Origin: JBBDMW01 sp040878005 | GTDB lineage: Bacteria; Chloroflexota; Dehalococcoidia; Lucifugimonadales; Lucifugimonadaceae | Direction of reading: 5' to 3' | Assembly (NCBI GenBank): GCA_040878005.1 | Contig: JBBDMW010000034.1 | Coordinates: forward strand, 1-64,000 | DNA: 64,000 bases | Shown: one piece after another, positions 46,292-54,834 of the stretch | Position numbering within the stretch: the first letter of the stretch is position 1 | Layout of the letters: every line of letters begins with the position of its first letter | Notes under the pieces: generated by a model | Told to the model about the DNA's origin: nothing | The model's input: only the letters and a program-made list of their open reading frames with translations | Database searches by the model: none | Translations under genes and position numbers: made by a program

Positions 46292-46320
46292 ATACCAGTT
46301 TCGCCATTTGCGAATGGTAT
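46292..46320. promoter_or_regulatory. Inverted repeat upstream of the CBASS operon
   Basis: Arms ATACCA(gt)TTCGC and GCGAATGGTAT form an 11-bp stem with a two-base bulge and a five-base CATTT loop, 180 bases before the first CBASS codon. No T-tract follows, so a protein-binding operator or leader hairpin is more likely than a terminator. The roughly 440-bp region between the repeats and the operon should hold its promoter. Confidence 0.4.
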
Positions 46321-46501
46321 GCTGCCCGTGCGAACTTTTCCCTCTCGCCTGCACCGTGATGGCAATGATTATGCTCGGCAGTGCTTTTAGGAAAGGCCGG
46401 GGAAGTCTAGAGTGAACGGGCCGTGCTGTCTAGGTGGATCGGCCCAATCCCCGAAGCGAGCCCGCGGCTCACCCATCCCGGAGCGGACAGACAGATCGAA
46501 A

Positions 46502-47467
46502 ATGGCAAGACAGCACGTTGACCACGGCGACGTCGCCCGCTTCGCGCAGGAAAAGGTGAACCTGCCGAGAGACGAGGCGGCTGAATATCGCGCCCAGGCC
46601 CATCGCCTCCGGGAGAGGCTCGAGCGCTATCTGCATGAGCATCCGGACTTTACCCTGAAGAAGATGCTGCTCTCGGGCAGCCTCGCGAAAGGCACGGCGC
46701 TCCGTTCCCTCAACGACATCGACGTTGCCTGCTACATCAGCGGTGCCGACGCGCCTGGCGATGTCGCCGCCCTATTGGAATTTCTCGCCGAGCGGCTGCG
46801 GAAGGCGTTTCCGAATTTCAGCCCCGACCAGGTCAAGCCGCAGACTTACAGCGTGACTGTCTCGTTCCGTGGGTCGGGCCTCGATGTCGATGTTGTGCCG
46901 ATTCTCTATGATGGCGATCCGCAGTGGTACGGCAACCTCGTAAGTCAGGAAGATGGCTCATTCCTGAAAACCAGTATCCCGCTTCATCTCGAGTTCACGC
47001 GCACTCGGAAGACCGCGCAGGAAACGCACTTCGCGCAGGTCGCGCGGCTCGTGAAGTTCTGGGCGAGGTACAACAAGCTCGAGCGCGAGGATTTCCGGTT
47101 CAAGTCCTTCATGATCGAGATGATCTTATCGCACCTGTGCGATCAGGGGCTCGATTTCGGGGACTACCCCGAGGCACTCCAGCATTTCTTCACCTACGTC
47201 GCCCGCAGCAACATGCGAGAGCAGATCGTCTTCGCCGACTACTACGCTGCTTCCGCGGTAGGATCATTTTCCGAGCCAGTGCAGATCATCGACCCTGTGA
47301 ACGAGAAGAACAATGTCAGCCGGCTCTACACCGCCGCGCAGGCTGATGCGATCGTGGATGCGGCGCTCGACGCCGGCGACGCCATCGATTCGGCGCTGGC
47401 GGCGCCAACGAAGCAGAAAACAACCTACTACTGGCAAAAGGTCTTCGGATCTTCGTTTCAGGTGTGA
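46502..47467 (+). CDS. cdnC: CBASS cyclic-oligonucleotide synthase (CD-NTase, CdnC type)
   Basis: A 321-residue nucleotidyltransferase of the cGAS/DncV-like class. The active site is intact: G59-S60 in LSGSLAKGT and D72-x-D74 in LNDIDVACY, with the third acidic residue in GLDVDVVPIL. Segments NFSPDQVKPQTYSVTVSFRG and the C-terminal YWQKVFGSSFQ closely match my memory of the E. coli CdnC enzyme, which makes cyclic triadenylate when activated by a peptide-bound HORMA protein. ATG 46502 is chosen because family members begin with a similar QHVDH start; the frame stays open upstream. It is first in a tightly spaced four-gene operon. Confidence 0.95.
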   Translation: MARQHVDHGDVARFAQEKVNLPRDEAAEYRAQAHRLRERLERYLHEHPDFTLKKMLLSGSLAKGTALRSLNDIDVACYISGADAPGDVAALLEFLAERLRKAFPNFSPDQVKPQTYSVTVSFRGSGLDVDVVPILYDGDPQWYGNLVSQEDGSFLKTSIPLHLEFTRTRKTAQETHFAQVARLVKFWARYNKLEREDFRFKSFMIEMILSHLCDQGLDFGDYPEALQHFFTYVARSNMREQIVFADYYAASAVGSFSEPVQIIDPVNEKNNVSRLYTAAQADAIVDAALDAGDAIDSALAAPTKQKTTYYWQKVFGSSFQV

Positions 47468-47474
47468 GGGGACA

Positions 47475-47993
47475 ATGAGCTACAGCTACACACTTACCGA
47501 AACGACAACTTTCACCCTCACGCATGCGAAACACATGGCAGCGAAGGTCGCGACTGATCTCAAGCGGATGCAGCGGCTCTATGGAAGCCCGAGCGACTTG
47601 AAGATCAGCGATTACGAGGCGGAAGTCATCCAACTCCTCATGGAGGGCTATCTCGGAACCGTCACCTACGGCTACCGGCGTGACGGAGACTGGATAGAAC
47701 CGACGTTCAGATTCTCCGCTCGTGAACTTGCAGGCGCATCGGCAAGTGACGATGATCCCGGTCGGGTCAGGCCGGGCGCCAACATTACCGGCGCTACGTT
47801 CTACAGCTATCTGACCTACAGCGCGGCTTGGGGCAATCTTACCGACTCTGAGAAGGAAGATTTCGAGAAGAACCACCTGCCCTTCCGGCGGGGCGGCGCG
47901 CCGGAACCGGGTATCAGCGGCTACCTGAGTCACGACCGGACCTATTCGTCGGGCGGACGCGCGCTCGATCGTGCCAGTGTAAGGAGCTATTGA
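47475..47993 (+). CDS. cap7: Bacterial HORMA-domain protein (CBASS Cap7)
   Basis: A 172-residue HORMA protein with the family start TETTTFTLTHAKHMAAKVATDL and the segments LKRMQRLYGSPSDL, MEGYLGTVTYGYRRDGDWIEP and FRFSARELAGAS. In type III CBASS the HORMA protein binds a peptide signal of infection in its closed state and then activates the synthase. GAGGGG lies just before ATG 47475, seven bases after the cdnC stop. The C-terminal tail (SGGRALDRASVRSY) probably forms the mobile safety-belt region. Only one HORMA gene is present, as in the single-HORMA version of the system. Confidence 0.93.
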   Translation: MSYSYTLTETTTFTLTHAKHMAAKVATDLKRMQRLYGSPSDLKISDYEAEVIQLLMEGYLGTVTYGYRRDGDWIEPTFRFSARELAGASASDDDPGRVRPGANITGATFYSYLTYSAAWGNLTDSEKEDFEKNHLPFRRGGAPEPGISGYLSHDRTYSSGGRALDRASVRSY

Positions 47994-48931
47994 TCAGCAC
48001 ACAGCCCGCGCTCGACGAACTGTTTGAACGGCGCATCATCTATCCGGACCTGGAACCGCAGGAACGGCTTGCGCGTCTTGTCGGTATGGATGACCAGAAG
48101 GCGCGGCTGACGAAGATTCTCGGGCTGCTGGTCAATCCGGCGGGCCTGGAAACCTGGGCGAAGAAGCACCATCCGGGCGCTAACGACGTGCTGTACACGG
48201 TGCTGCGTCGTCCGCCGCTCGTTGTGCTGGCCGGCGACGTCGGTTCCGGTAAGTCGGAACTCGCGGAAACGATCGGCGATGCTGTTGCCCGACAGGAGAA
48301 GATCGACATCACCCTGTTCCCGATGAGCCTCTCAACACGCGGCCAGGGCCGTGTCGGTGAGATGACGCAGCTTCTGTCCGCGGCGTTCGACTATGCCCAT
48401 GCAGAGGGAAAAAAGCTCAGAGGTAGCGACGGACGCTCGCGCGGCGCGGTCATCCTTCTGGTCGATGAGGCGGACGCTCTCGCTCAGTCGCGCGAGGCGG
48501 CACAGATGCATCACGAGGATCGCGCCGGCGTGAACGCCTTTATCCGTGGCGTGGATCGCCTCGCCAACGGCCGTGTTCCCGCCGCCGTAATCATGTGCAC
48601 GAACAGGCTCAACGCCCTTGATCCCGCCGTGCGCCGCCGGGCAGCAGAGATTCTGACGTTTCAGCGGCCCGATGAGAGGCAGCGACATCTCGTGCTCGCC
48701 CCGGCGCTCAAGCAGCTAGGTTTCTCCCAGCAGCAAATTGATGCCATTGTCGCCGCCACCGGCGCGCGGAAGGAGTGTGGCTACGGATTTACGTTCTCGG
48801 ACCTGACACAGCGATTGCTGCCGGCCATTGTGCTCGACGCCTATCCAACGAAAACGGTGACTGCGGGCCGCGCGCTGGAGATAGCGCGGAAGATGACGGC
48901 GACCGCGCCGTTTCAGGACGGTGCCGCATGA
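47990..48931 (+). CDS. cap6: TRIP13/Pch2-like AAA+ ATPase (CBASS Cap6)
   Basis: A 313-residue AAA+ remodeller. Walker A is GDVGSGKS (K88), Walker B is VILLVDEADAL, followed by a sensor asparagine in MCTNRLNAL and arginines in VRRRAAEI. In type III CBASS it opens the HORMA protein and so switches the synthase off in the absence of phage. I place the start at TTG 47990, which overlaps the HORMA stop by four bases with AAGGAG just upstream; no ATG lies near. The stop overlaps the next start (ATGA). Confidence 0.94.
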   Translation: MISTQPALDELFERRIIYPDLEPQERLARLVGMDDQKARLTKILGLLVNPAGLETWAKKHHPGANDVLYTVLRRPPLVVLAGDVGSGKSELAETIGDAVARQEKIDITLFPMSLSTRGQGRVGEMTQLLSAAFDYAHAEGKKLRGSDGRSRGAVILLVDEADALAQSREAAQMHHEDRAGVNAFIRGVDRLANGRVPAAVIMCTNRLNALDPAVRRRAAEILTFQRPDERQRHLVLAPALKQLGFSQQQIDAIVAATGARKECGYGFTFSDLTQRLLPAIVLDAYPTKTVTAGRALEIARKMTATAPFQDGAA

Positions 48932-49653
48932 GCAAATGGTCTCTCTCGCAGCTTCTCTCGGCGCTGCATGACGACATCCAGCATCGGCTAGAAACTGTGC
49001 GTAAGAGCTTTGACCACCCCGGCACCAAAGGGGGGGCCAGCGAAAAAGTGTGGCTGGAGTTGCTCCAGAGCTACCTTCCGAAGCGATATCAGGCCGCCAC
49101 GGCCCATGTCGTGGACAGTCGGGGCGCATTCAGCCAGCAGATCGATGTCGTCGTGTTCGACCGGCAATATTCACCGTTCATTTTCTGCTATGAGGGGAAA
49201 ATGATCGTTCCCGCGGAAAGCGTGTATGGCGTGTTCGAGGCCAAGCAGGCGATCGATGCGGGTCAAGTCAGCTACGCGCGCGAGAAGGTGGCGAGCGTCC
49301 GTCGGCTCCACCGCACCACCCTGCCAATCCCTCATGCCGGCGGCCTCTATCCGGCAAAACCGCTGATAGACGTGCTTGGCGGCATACTGACACTTGAGAG
49401 CAACTGGACGCCCCCGCTGGGCGAAGCGTTGCGGGACGCGCTTGGCGACGGTAAAGGCAGCGACCGGCTCAATCTCGGATGTGTAGCGGCCCACGGGTAT
49501 TTCAGCCTCAGTCAGGGGGATGACCATTACGAGATTCATGATGGCGTGAAACCGGCAACGGCGTTCCTGTTCAAACTGATATCGCAGCTTCAGTTCATCG
49601 GCACCGTGCCGATGATTGACATTCAGGCCTATGCAAAGTGGCTAGCGAAATAA
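48928..49653 (+). CDS. nucC: NucC endonuclease effector of CBASS
   Basis: A 241-residue restriction-fold endonuclease activated by cyclic triadenylate, which destroys DNA and kills or arrests the infected cell. Active-site residues are D73 (SQQIDVVVF), E104 and K106 (GVFEAKQ), at the same numbering as I recall for the E. coli enzyme. The N-terminal WSLSQLLSALHDDI and the C-terminal KPATAFLFKLISQLQFIGTV are strongly conserved. In known NucC these parts form the trimer/hexamer and the allosteric pocket. ATG 48928 overlaps the ATPase stop by four bases, giving a fully coupled operon. Confidence 0.95.
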   Translation: MSKWSLSQLLSALHDDIQHRLETVRKSFDHPGTKGGASEKVWLELLQSYLPKRYQAATAHVVDSRGAFSQQIDVVVFDRQYSPFIFCYEGKMIVPAESVYGVFEAKQAIDAGQVSYAREKVASVRRLHRTTLPIPHAGGLYPAKPLIDVLGGILTLESNWTPPLGEALRDALGDGKGSDRLNLGCVAAHGYFSLSQGDDHYEIHDGVKPATAFLFKLISQLQFIGTVPMIDIQAYAKWLAK

Positions 49654-49816
49654 TCCGAACGAAAATCAGTGGCGGCTGCGACTTCGCCGCAAATGCACGC
49701 CAGAATTGTGGTTTTAACTCTCGCCCACGTTGGTTCGAGTTTGAATTGAACGTGGTGTACCCTTACCGCCTCGGCCCTAGGGTCCTCCGGCATGATGCTC
49801 CCTTCCTTCATCCTTC

Positions 49817-50326
49817 TTATTCTCCAATGTCGAATGGCTCGCCGGGGTATACGCCATCTTTCAGTGTCGACCACAGTTCCGGGATCTTCCTTGGAACGAT
49901 GACTTCCGTAGTTTCCTCTAGATCATGACTCGACCACCACCGCATTTCGATTAGCTGCTCACGTTCAATGTCGGTCCAACCTTTGTTGTCGAGAATCCTC
50001 ACGGTCGTTTTTGCGAAGATGTACGTTTCATGCTGCTCCAGCAACGTGTCATCGAAGTACGGAAACGTCGAAACTCTGAAGCCGACTGTTTCCCCGAGTT
50101 CGATGTCCGCGATTCCTGTCTCCTCAAGAATCTCCCTCCTGGCCGCTTCTCCAATGGTCTCGCCGGATTCAATCCCGCCACCGACTGGGAACCACCATCG
50201 ACCGGCATCTGGATCTACAGGAGACTGTCCATGAACAAGCAGCAGTTCATTTTCGCTGTTTGCAAGCAGGACCCGAACAGCTCTGCGCTTCTTCACTTGC
50301 TTCGCCACTTTGTTCCCCGATTCCAA
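49817..50326 (-). CDS. NUDIX hydrolase
   Basis: A 169-residue NUDIX protein. The Nudix box is complete: GGIESGETIGEAARREILEETG in two adjoining stretches, with the REILEE catalytic core. It precedes an LGETVGFRVSTFPYF strand region and a C-terminal acidic part. Such enzymes hydrolyse nucleoside diphosphates linked to another group; the substrate is unknown. Start is TTG 50326. It faces nucC across a 163-bp gap that contains a CCACGTT/AACGTGG inverted repeat (about 49721-49753), and base composition is close to that of the island. Confidence 0.87.
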   Translation of the reverse strand: MESGNKVAKQVKKRRAVRVLLANSENELLLVHGQSPVDPDAGRWWFPVGGGIESGETIGEAARREILEETGIADIELGETVGFRVSTFPYFDDTLLEQHETYIFAKTTVRILDNKGWTDIEREQLIEMRWWSSHDLEETTEVIVPRKIPELWSTLKDGVYPGEPFDIGE

Positions 50327-50422
50327 TGTTTGCCTGCAGGTTCTGTCAGACCCAAGTCACGCGCTGGGACCACGACGAGTTGAATCACGATCTGTGCCAC
50401 TGATCATGCAGACGCTCGGCCA

Positions 50423-50826
50423 TTAGCGCCGACCATCGCTGCGTGAAGATCCGCCTTCTCTTGCGCTTATCCTCAAGTAGTTTCGCAATTCATCAAAGCA
50501 GCATAGAACCGACTGGCCGACCGGAAGTTCTTGAATCCCAACAATGGGGAGTAGCGTTGCTTGATGTGTCGATGCCTCGGTACTGAAGGACCAGCGGCCG
50601 TTGACCCTTACAAATGTCTCATCCAGGTACCACGATCTGTCAACGTTACCGTGTCTTCTCCAGCGAAGCTTCTGACTGACCAAGAAAGAGAACCTGTACT
50701 CCAGGTCCGGATGGTCTCGTGGCGAAATTCGAAGCCTCTCTGCCAGAGGAGTTCAGTAATATCTCTGAAGCTGAGTTTATACATGAGCCGCCAGAAGACC
50801 GCCACATGCAGATCAAAAACCGCCAC
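50423..50826 (-). pseudogene. Decayed IS6-family transposase fragment
   Basis: On the minus strand one frame (50826 downwards) reads LHVAVFWRLMYKLSFRDITELLWQRG and FRHETIRTW, the start of an IS6-type transposase. A second frame (from about 50683) continues with DRSWYLDETFVRVNGRW, which holds the first catalytic Asp-Glu-type segment. After that the similarity is lost and no further catalytic residues are seen. The gene is thus frameshifted and truncated. Clear terminal inverted repeats were not identified. It marks past mobile activity next to the CBASS operon. Confidence 0.7.
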
Positions 50827-51569
50827 GCCACCGCGCTTGACAGCCAGAACACAAGTGCTATTATTGAGTTAGGGCCGGTAGCACAACAGTTCGGTGAGTC
50901 TGGTTCGTCTGCACTTAGGTGGGCGGCAGACTTGGAGACGTTGGCCGCGTCTCCGGACGAAGCGCGGATGGGTTCGCCCCATCTTGTCTTTCCCGCGGAG
51001 GCAGGAATGAAGCCCCCGCTCCAGGCTCCTCCTCCGCGGGATCGACAGAAGATGTGCCGCCGAACCGCTCGACGGATGAACCACCCCCTCGTTGATTCCC
51101 GCCTAAACGGGAATTACAGGATGAGCGACTGCCTGGGTGAGAATCACGACGGCACTGCATGGGCGCCTTCCAGGGATTGACCGTCCTGCCGCGCCGGACC
51201 TGTCGCTTTGGACATGGCCGGCGTGCCGGGGCACGTCATTCCTGGGCGGTATGTGTTCTCTCACTTAAGCAGCCGTGGGGTGCGTGGCGCGCTTGTGGTG
51301 AAGAGTTAGGGCCGCAGCGGCATATTCGCCCCCGCAGGAATGCCGGGCATAGGTGGTTTCACCAAACCGGCCTGCGTGCCAGCACGCATACGCCTGTTTG
51401 AGCGGATCGCCGCGGGACGCATTGCTGCCAGTGCGCTGGCTTCGTACCGCCACATGGCGCTCACGGGGTAGCCGACGCGCAATGCCGGGTAGATACTGCG
51501 CCCGGCACGGCATGGCCGGCCAAGTTGACGGTGGGAAATAACTACACGCAATAGGTAAAGGAGGACAGC
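50827..51569. other. Noncoding region with dispersed repeat fragments
   Basis: No gene is supported here. Repeat-like pieces include TTTCCCGCGGAGGCAGGAAT (50989-51008) and a perfect ATTCCCG/CGGGAAT hairpin (51095-51114), both members of a common CCCGC...GCGGGAA dispersed type also seen near 46032. Open frames crossing this area have no family resemblance. The region ends with AAAGGAGG, the Shine-Dalgarno sequence of the VOC gene. Confidence 0.5.
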
Positions 51570-51965
51570 ATGAAGTTCCTGGGAGTGGACCACATAGACA
51601 TCGTGGTCAGCGATTTGAAGGAGTCGATAGAGTTCTATCGCAAGTTTGGTATGGCGCCGGAAGGGACCGTGGACAACGGCGAGACGGTGTTCATGTGGAA
51701 CGGCGACGATGAACGGCCGGTGCGGATAGAGCTGCACCAGGCGAAAGACGGTCAGCCGACCGGCATCGACCACCTCTCGTTCCTGGTGGAGGACCCGGTG
51801 GATGCCACGAAGGAGATCAAGTTCCTGGGCGGCGTGGACTTTAAGTTTGAGCCGTTCGAGAACCAGCAGTCTGGCCGCACGATATCCAACTGCGAAGACC
51901 CGGATGGCCTGTTGATCCAGATGTGCCGCAAGACTTCTAGCGGTACCTATAAGAACTGGGAGTAA
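51570..51965 (+). CDS. VOC-superfamily (glyoxalase/dioxygenase-like) protein
   Basis: A 131-residue vicinal-oxygen-chelate protein with two beta-alpha-beta modules: DHIDIVVSDLKESIEFYRKFG near the N-terminus and IDHLSFLVEDPVDATKEIK in the middle. Likely metal ligands are the H in VDHIDI, the E in RIELHQ and the H in IDHLSF. The C-terminal DPDGLLIQMCRK is typical. Reaction and substrate are unknown. The AAAGGAGG ribosome-binding site is excellent. Its stop lies five bases before the ceramidase-like gene, so the two are in one operon. Confidence 0.88.
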   Translation: MKFLGVDHIDIVVSDLKESIEFYRKFGMAPEGTVDNGETVFMWNGDDERPVRIELHQAKDGQPTGIDHLSFLVEDPVDATKEIKFLGGVDFKFEPFENQQSGRTISNCEDPDGLLIQMCRKTSSGTYKNWE

Positions 51966-51969
51966 CGGA

Positions 51970-53316
51970 ATGCCACTGCATGCAGGCGCCGCCCGCACGG
52001 TCGTCACCCCGCCGGTCGGGTACCGGATGGGACAGTGGGGACTTCGGAAGGGCCGGTCAGAGGGCATCTACCGTGACCTCTTTGCCAGGGCGCTTGTCCT
52101 GGCGGACGGGCAGGCTGAAATCGCCATTGTGTCGGTTGATGTCTGCGGTTTCCCAGAAGCCGTGTCCGCCGCCATTCACAACCGGATCAATGAGCTTACG
52201 GGGATACCGACAAAAGGCGTCCTGCTCAGTAGCACGCACAATCACACTGCGCCGGACTTCCTGCTAAACGTCCCGGATGAGTTGCGGGACTATTCAGCAG
52301 TCTTTGCTGATGCAGTGGCCGGTTCGGTATACGCAGCGCAGAAGTCGGCGCGCCTGGCACGGGTTGGCTGGGGCTCAGGCGATCTGCCCGGGTGGACCGT
52401 AAACCGGCAGTATCGCGAGCGAAATGTGGAGACGGAGGTTGGTGTGCTGAGGGTGGACGGCGCCGATGGCAGCCCGATAGCCCATGTGGTCAACTGGGCG
52501 TGCCATGGAGTGTGCGACGGTGGGCAGTACCTGGTGTGGTCAGGCGATTTCGCCGGCGAGATGTCGGCGCATATGGAGGACAGCGCTCCGGGCTCGGTGG
52601 CACTGTTCGTGCAGGGCGCGGCGGGGGATATCCACCCGTTCGACTGGTGGTTCGGCAACATGGACTCCCGGCACATGCACACCCATGAGGACACGCGTGC
52701 GCTCGGTGAGGCGCTGGGTGAGGAGGTGATAAGGGTGTCGGCGAGTTGCGAGATGCACGACGAGGTTGCTGTGAAATCGGCATCCTCGCCCATCGCTCTG
52801 CCACGTCATCGTGTGAGGTGGTCTGCGGAGGAGGCCGAGACTCTCCAGCGGGACCTGGAGCAAGTTCAAACGCCTTACAGCGGCGATGTGTGGCCGGAGG
52901 GAACGACCACCGCCAATGCGGCCGTCCGGCATCCGGAGCTGTACGGGCGGGGCGCAAACGAGTTGAACCTGGCTCGAAACCAGGACAAGCCGCCGGTCGA
53001 GGCGGAGATTGGCGCATTGAAGATAGGTGACCTGGCGATTGCCACGCTGCCCGGCGAGCTGTTCAACGAGCTTGGACGCCAGTTGAAAAACAGCCGCCAC
53101 GGGCCAACATGGTGCGCTGCATACTGCCGGGGCTACATAGGATACGTATCGACACGACGTCCACACGAGGAAACAGACGACGTGCCGCTGACGGAGATAG
53201 TAGACATGAAACGGTTCCGCCGTTACTACGGCACTACGACCAGCCCGTTCTCACCCGAGGCGGGCGAAATGATGATTAAGCGCGCGAGCGATCTGTTGAA
53301 AGAGGTGGACGGTTGA
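51970..53316 (+). CDS. Neutral/alkaline ceramidase-like protein
   Basis: A 448-residue protein similar to the N-terminal catalytic region of neutral/alkaline ceramidases: HAGAARTVVTPPVG at the start, SVDVCGF, the SSTHNHTAPD segment with likely zinc histidines, NWACHGVC, and FVQGAAGDIHP. No signal peptide is seen, so it is cytoplasmic here and its substrate is probably not a ceramide; many environmental relatives are unassigned amidases. It overlaps the dehydrogenase gene downstream by four bases and follows the VOC gene directly. Confidence 0.83.
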   Translation: MPLHAGAARTVVTPPVGYRMGQWGLRKGRSEGIYRDLFARALVLADGQAEIAIVSVDVCGFPEAVSAAIHNRINELTGIPTKGVLLSSTHNHTAPDFLLNVPDELRDYSAVFADAVAGSVYAAQKSARLARVGWGSGDLPGWTVNRQYRERNVETEVGVLRVDGADGSPIAHVVNWACHGVCDGGQYLVWSGDFAGEMSAHMEDSAPGSVALFVQGAAGDIHPFDWWFGNMDSRHMHTHEDTRALGEALGEEVIRVSASCEMHDEVAVKSASSPIALPRHRVRWSAEEAETLQRDLEQVQTPYSGDVWPEGTTTANAAVRHPELYGRGANELNLARNQDKPPVEAEIGALKIGDLAIATLPGELFNELGRQLKNSRHGPTWCAAYCRGYIGYVSTRRPHEETDDVPLTEIVDMKRFRRYYGTTTSPFSPEAGEMMIKRASDLLKEVDG

Positions 53317-53645
53317 CGAAGGTCCTGCTAATACCGGAATGGGGCGATGAGCATTACGCCCAGCTAAAGAAGCGTCACCCCGGCGTGGAGTTCATCGAGG
53401 CCCACGGACTCGGTGACGTTGACCGCCACATCGTGGACTCGGACGCTGTGTTCGGATACCTCACGCCGGATCAGTTCGATTCAGCGAAATCTCTGAAGTG
53501 GATGCAGGTGCTTGGTGCAGGCATGGAATCAGTGTTCACCAGGATTCCGCAGATCGCCCAGTCAGATGTGGTCGTGACCAATGGCCGCGGCGCAGGAGCA
53601 CCGATCATCGGAGAGCATGCGCTGGCAGGGTACGCGATTTGTTCC
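53313..53645 (+). pseudogene. N-terminal part of D-2-hydroxyacid dehydrogenase, interrupted
   Basis: From TTG 53313 (TTGA overlap with the ceramidase-like stop) the protein reads as the substrate-binding half of an NAD-dependent D-isomer-specific 2-hydroxyacid dehydrogenase: DSDAVFGYLTPDQ, LKWMQVLGAGMES and VVVTNGRGAGAPIIGEHALAG. After about residue 111 the similarity stops, followed by unrelated codons to a stop near 53702. The matching cofactor half appears about 1.2 kb further on, after two lipoprotein genes and an N gap. The split is either a true insertion or a scaffold misjoin. Confidence 0.8.
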
Positions 53646-53694
53646 AGGCAATCAGCCTGCGACTGTGAGCGATGCGTGAGTCCAAGACGTACGT

Positions 53695-54186
53695 CTATTT
53701 GACGACCAGCTGCACTAGGTTACTTTCGATGCGTGGCTCCGCATGGTCGCGCGTTGGAACGAGAAGGACGGCGGATGAGATCGAGTAACTGCCGGGCTCG
53801 AGACGGTGGATTCCAAAAATGTCTGAACTAATATCCCAAATAGCTTCGTGCGTCTTTGATTGCCCAGAGCCGAGTTCAAAGCTCCAGAAGAAATCTGCTC
53901 GAAACATAAGTGAGCGCAATTCGGCGCCTGGATCTGACTCAGAACCCGCTGGAATTATCAGTTCGTCGTCGGGCGAGTACCGGACTGGCCCATCGGTGGT
54001 GTTCGTTACGATGAGCTTCACTTCTAAGGAGCCGTCTGCATTGACATCTGACGGCACAGACAGCACTACACGCAGGGGAGCGCTCCCCTGCGTGTTGGCA
54101 GTGCAGCCCACGGCGAACAACATCAGAGTGGCCAGTGCTCCAACCGACAGCGCAAAATACCGCAACGTCATAAGAAAACTATCCAA
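53695..54186 (-). CDS. Putative lipoprotein, BsuPI-inhibitor-like fold
   Basis: A 163-residue secreted protein with a hydrophobic signal helix and lipobox LFAVGC near residue 28. The mature part is beta-rich: VVLSVPSDVNADGSLEVKL and VTNTTDGPVRYSP, then SKTHEAIWDIS and LEPGSYSISSAVLL. This layout resembles the BsuPI family of proteinase-inhibitor-like domains, though the match is by eye. It is a paralogue of the next lipoprotein gene, and both are less GC-rich than their surroundings. Both lie inside the interrupted dehydrogenase gene on the opposite strand. Confidence 0.65.
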   Translation of the reverse strand: MDSFLMTLRYFALSVGALATLMLFAVGCTANTQGSAPLRVVLSVPSDVNADGSLEVKLIVTNTTDGPVRYSPDDELIIPAGSESDPGAELRSLMFRADFFWSFELGSGQSKTHEAIWDISSDIFGIHRLEPGSYSISSAVLLVPTRDHAEPRIESNLVQLVVK

Positions 54187-54266
54187 TCTTTCACTTCGAG
54201 CATCAGCTCAATAGTTAGCCCTATCGTAGGCGGTGCCATGGCACCGTTAGGCAACGAAACTCGTCA

Positions 54267-54737
54267 TTATCTGACCATCAATTTCACAGAATTGCTCTCG
54301 ATGTGGCTGGACTCGTCATCTCCAGGCAGACGGGCGATGACTGAAGTGACCAATTCATATTCGCCTGGCGACAACTTGTCAGTCGGAGCGCCAATGCTCA
54401 GATCCCATGTCTGTTCATGAGTATGCGCCTGCCCACCTGCAAGCATCACTGGCCAGACAGAGTACGAACCGCCGAACAAATTCAGAGGCCATTCGTTTTC
54501 TGCTCCATTGGCAACATCGACGGCGTACAAGGTTGCGAGAGTCGTCACATAATTGATTTGTTCCTCGGTCGTATTGGTTACAGTGAAGCTTGCCGTCAGT
54601 TCATCATCTAGGGTGGCCGACCCTGGTATGGAAAGTTCGAGTCGGAGGGGTTGACTTACCTCTGAGTCGTAGTTGCATGCGGCCATCGTCGCTAGCCCTG
54701 CGGCCAACAGGCAAAACGCTGTGAAACCCGAGCGCAT
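54267..54737 (-). CDS. Putative lipoprotein, paralogue of the preceding gene
   Basis: A 156-residue product with signal helix and lipobox TMAAC near residue 20. The mature domain matches the neighbouring lipoprotein in order and motifs: LELSIPGSATLDDELTASF, VTNTTEEQINYV, HTHEQTWDLSIGA and LSPGEYELVTSVI, and the shared ending HIESNSVKL. It is therefore a tandem duplicate that has diverged widely. It is transcribed first of the pair, with an 80-bp spacer. Function is unknown; an extracellular binding or inhibitor role is possible. Confidence 0.65.
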   Translation of the reverse strand: MRSGFTAFCLLAAGLATMAACNYDSEVSQPLRLELSIPGSATLDDELTASFTVTNTTEEQINYVTTLATLYAVDVANGAENEWPLNLFGGSYSVWPVMLAGGQAHTHEQTWDLSIGAPTDKLSPGEYELVTSVIARLPGDDESSHIESNSVKLMVR

Positions 54738-54834
54738 ATGACACTCCTATTTCAACTCTAATCCGTCTTAAATGGAGACGAATCAGGGACGGACATTGTT
54801 CCAGCCTGTTTGAGGCCCACACGAACAGATTACG

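Noticed and set aside
49721..49753. GGTTCGAGT segment with paired flanks, reminiscent of a tRNA T-arm or attachment site
   Set aside because: No acceptor, D or anticodon arms can be built around it; it is a simple inverted repeat between convergent genes.
50326..50403. 25-codon frame with CxxC and C-x-H residues, divergent from the NUDIX gene
   Set aside because: Too short, no ribosome-binding site, and it overlaps the start region of the NUDIX gene.
51306..52067. 253-codon minus-strand frame over the VOC gene
   Set aside because: It is antisense to a clear VOC gene with an excellent ribosome-binding site.
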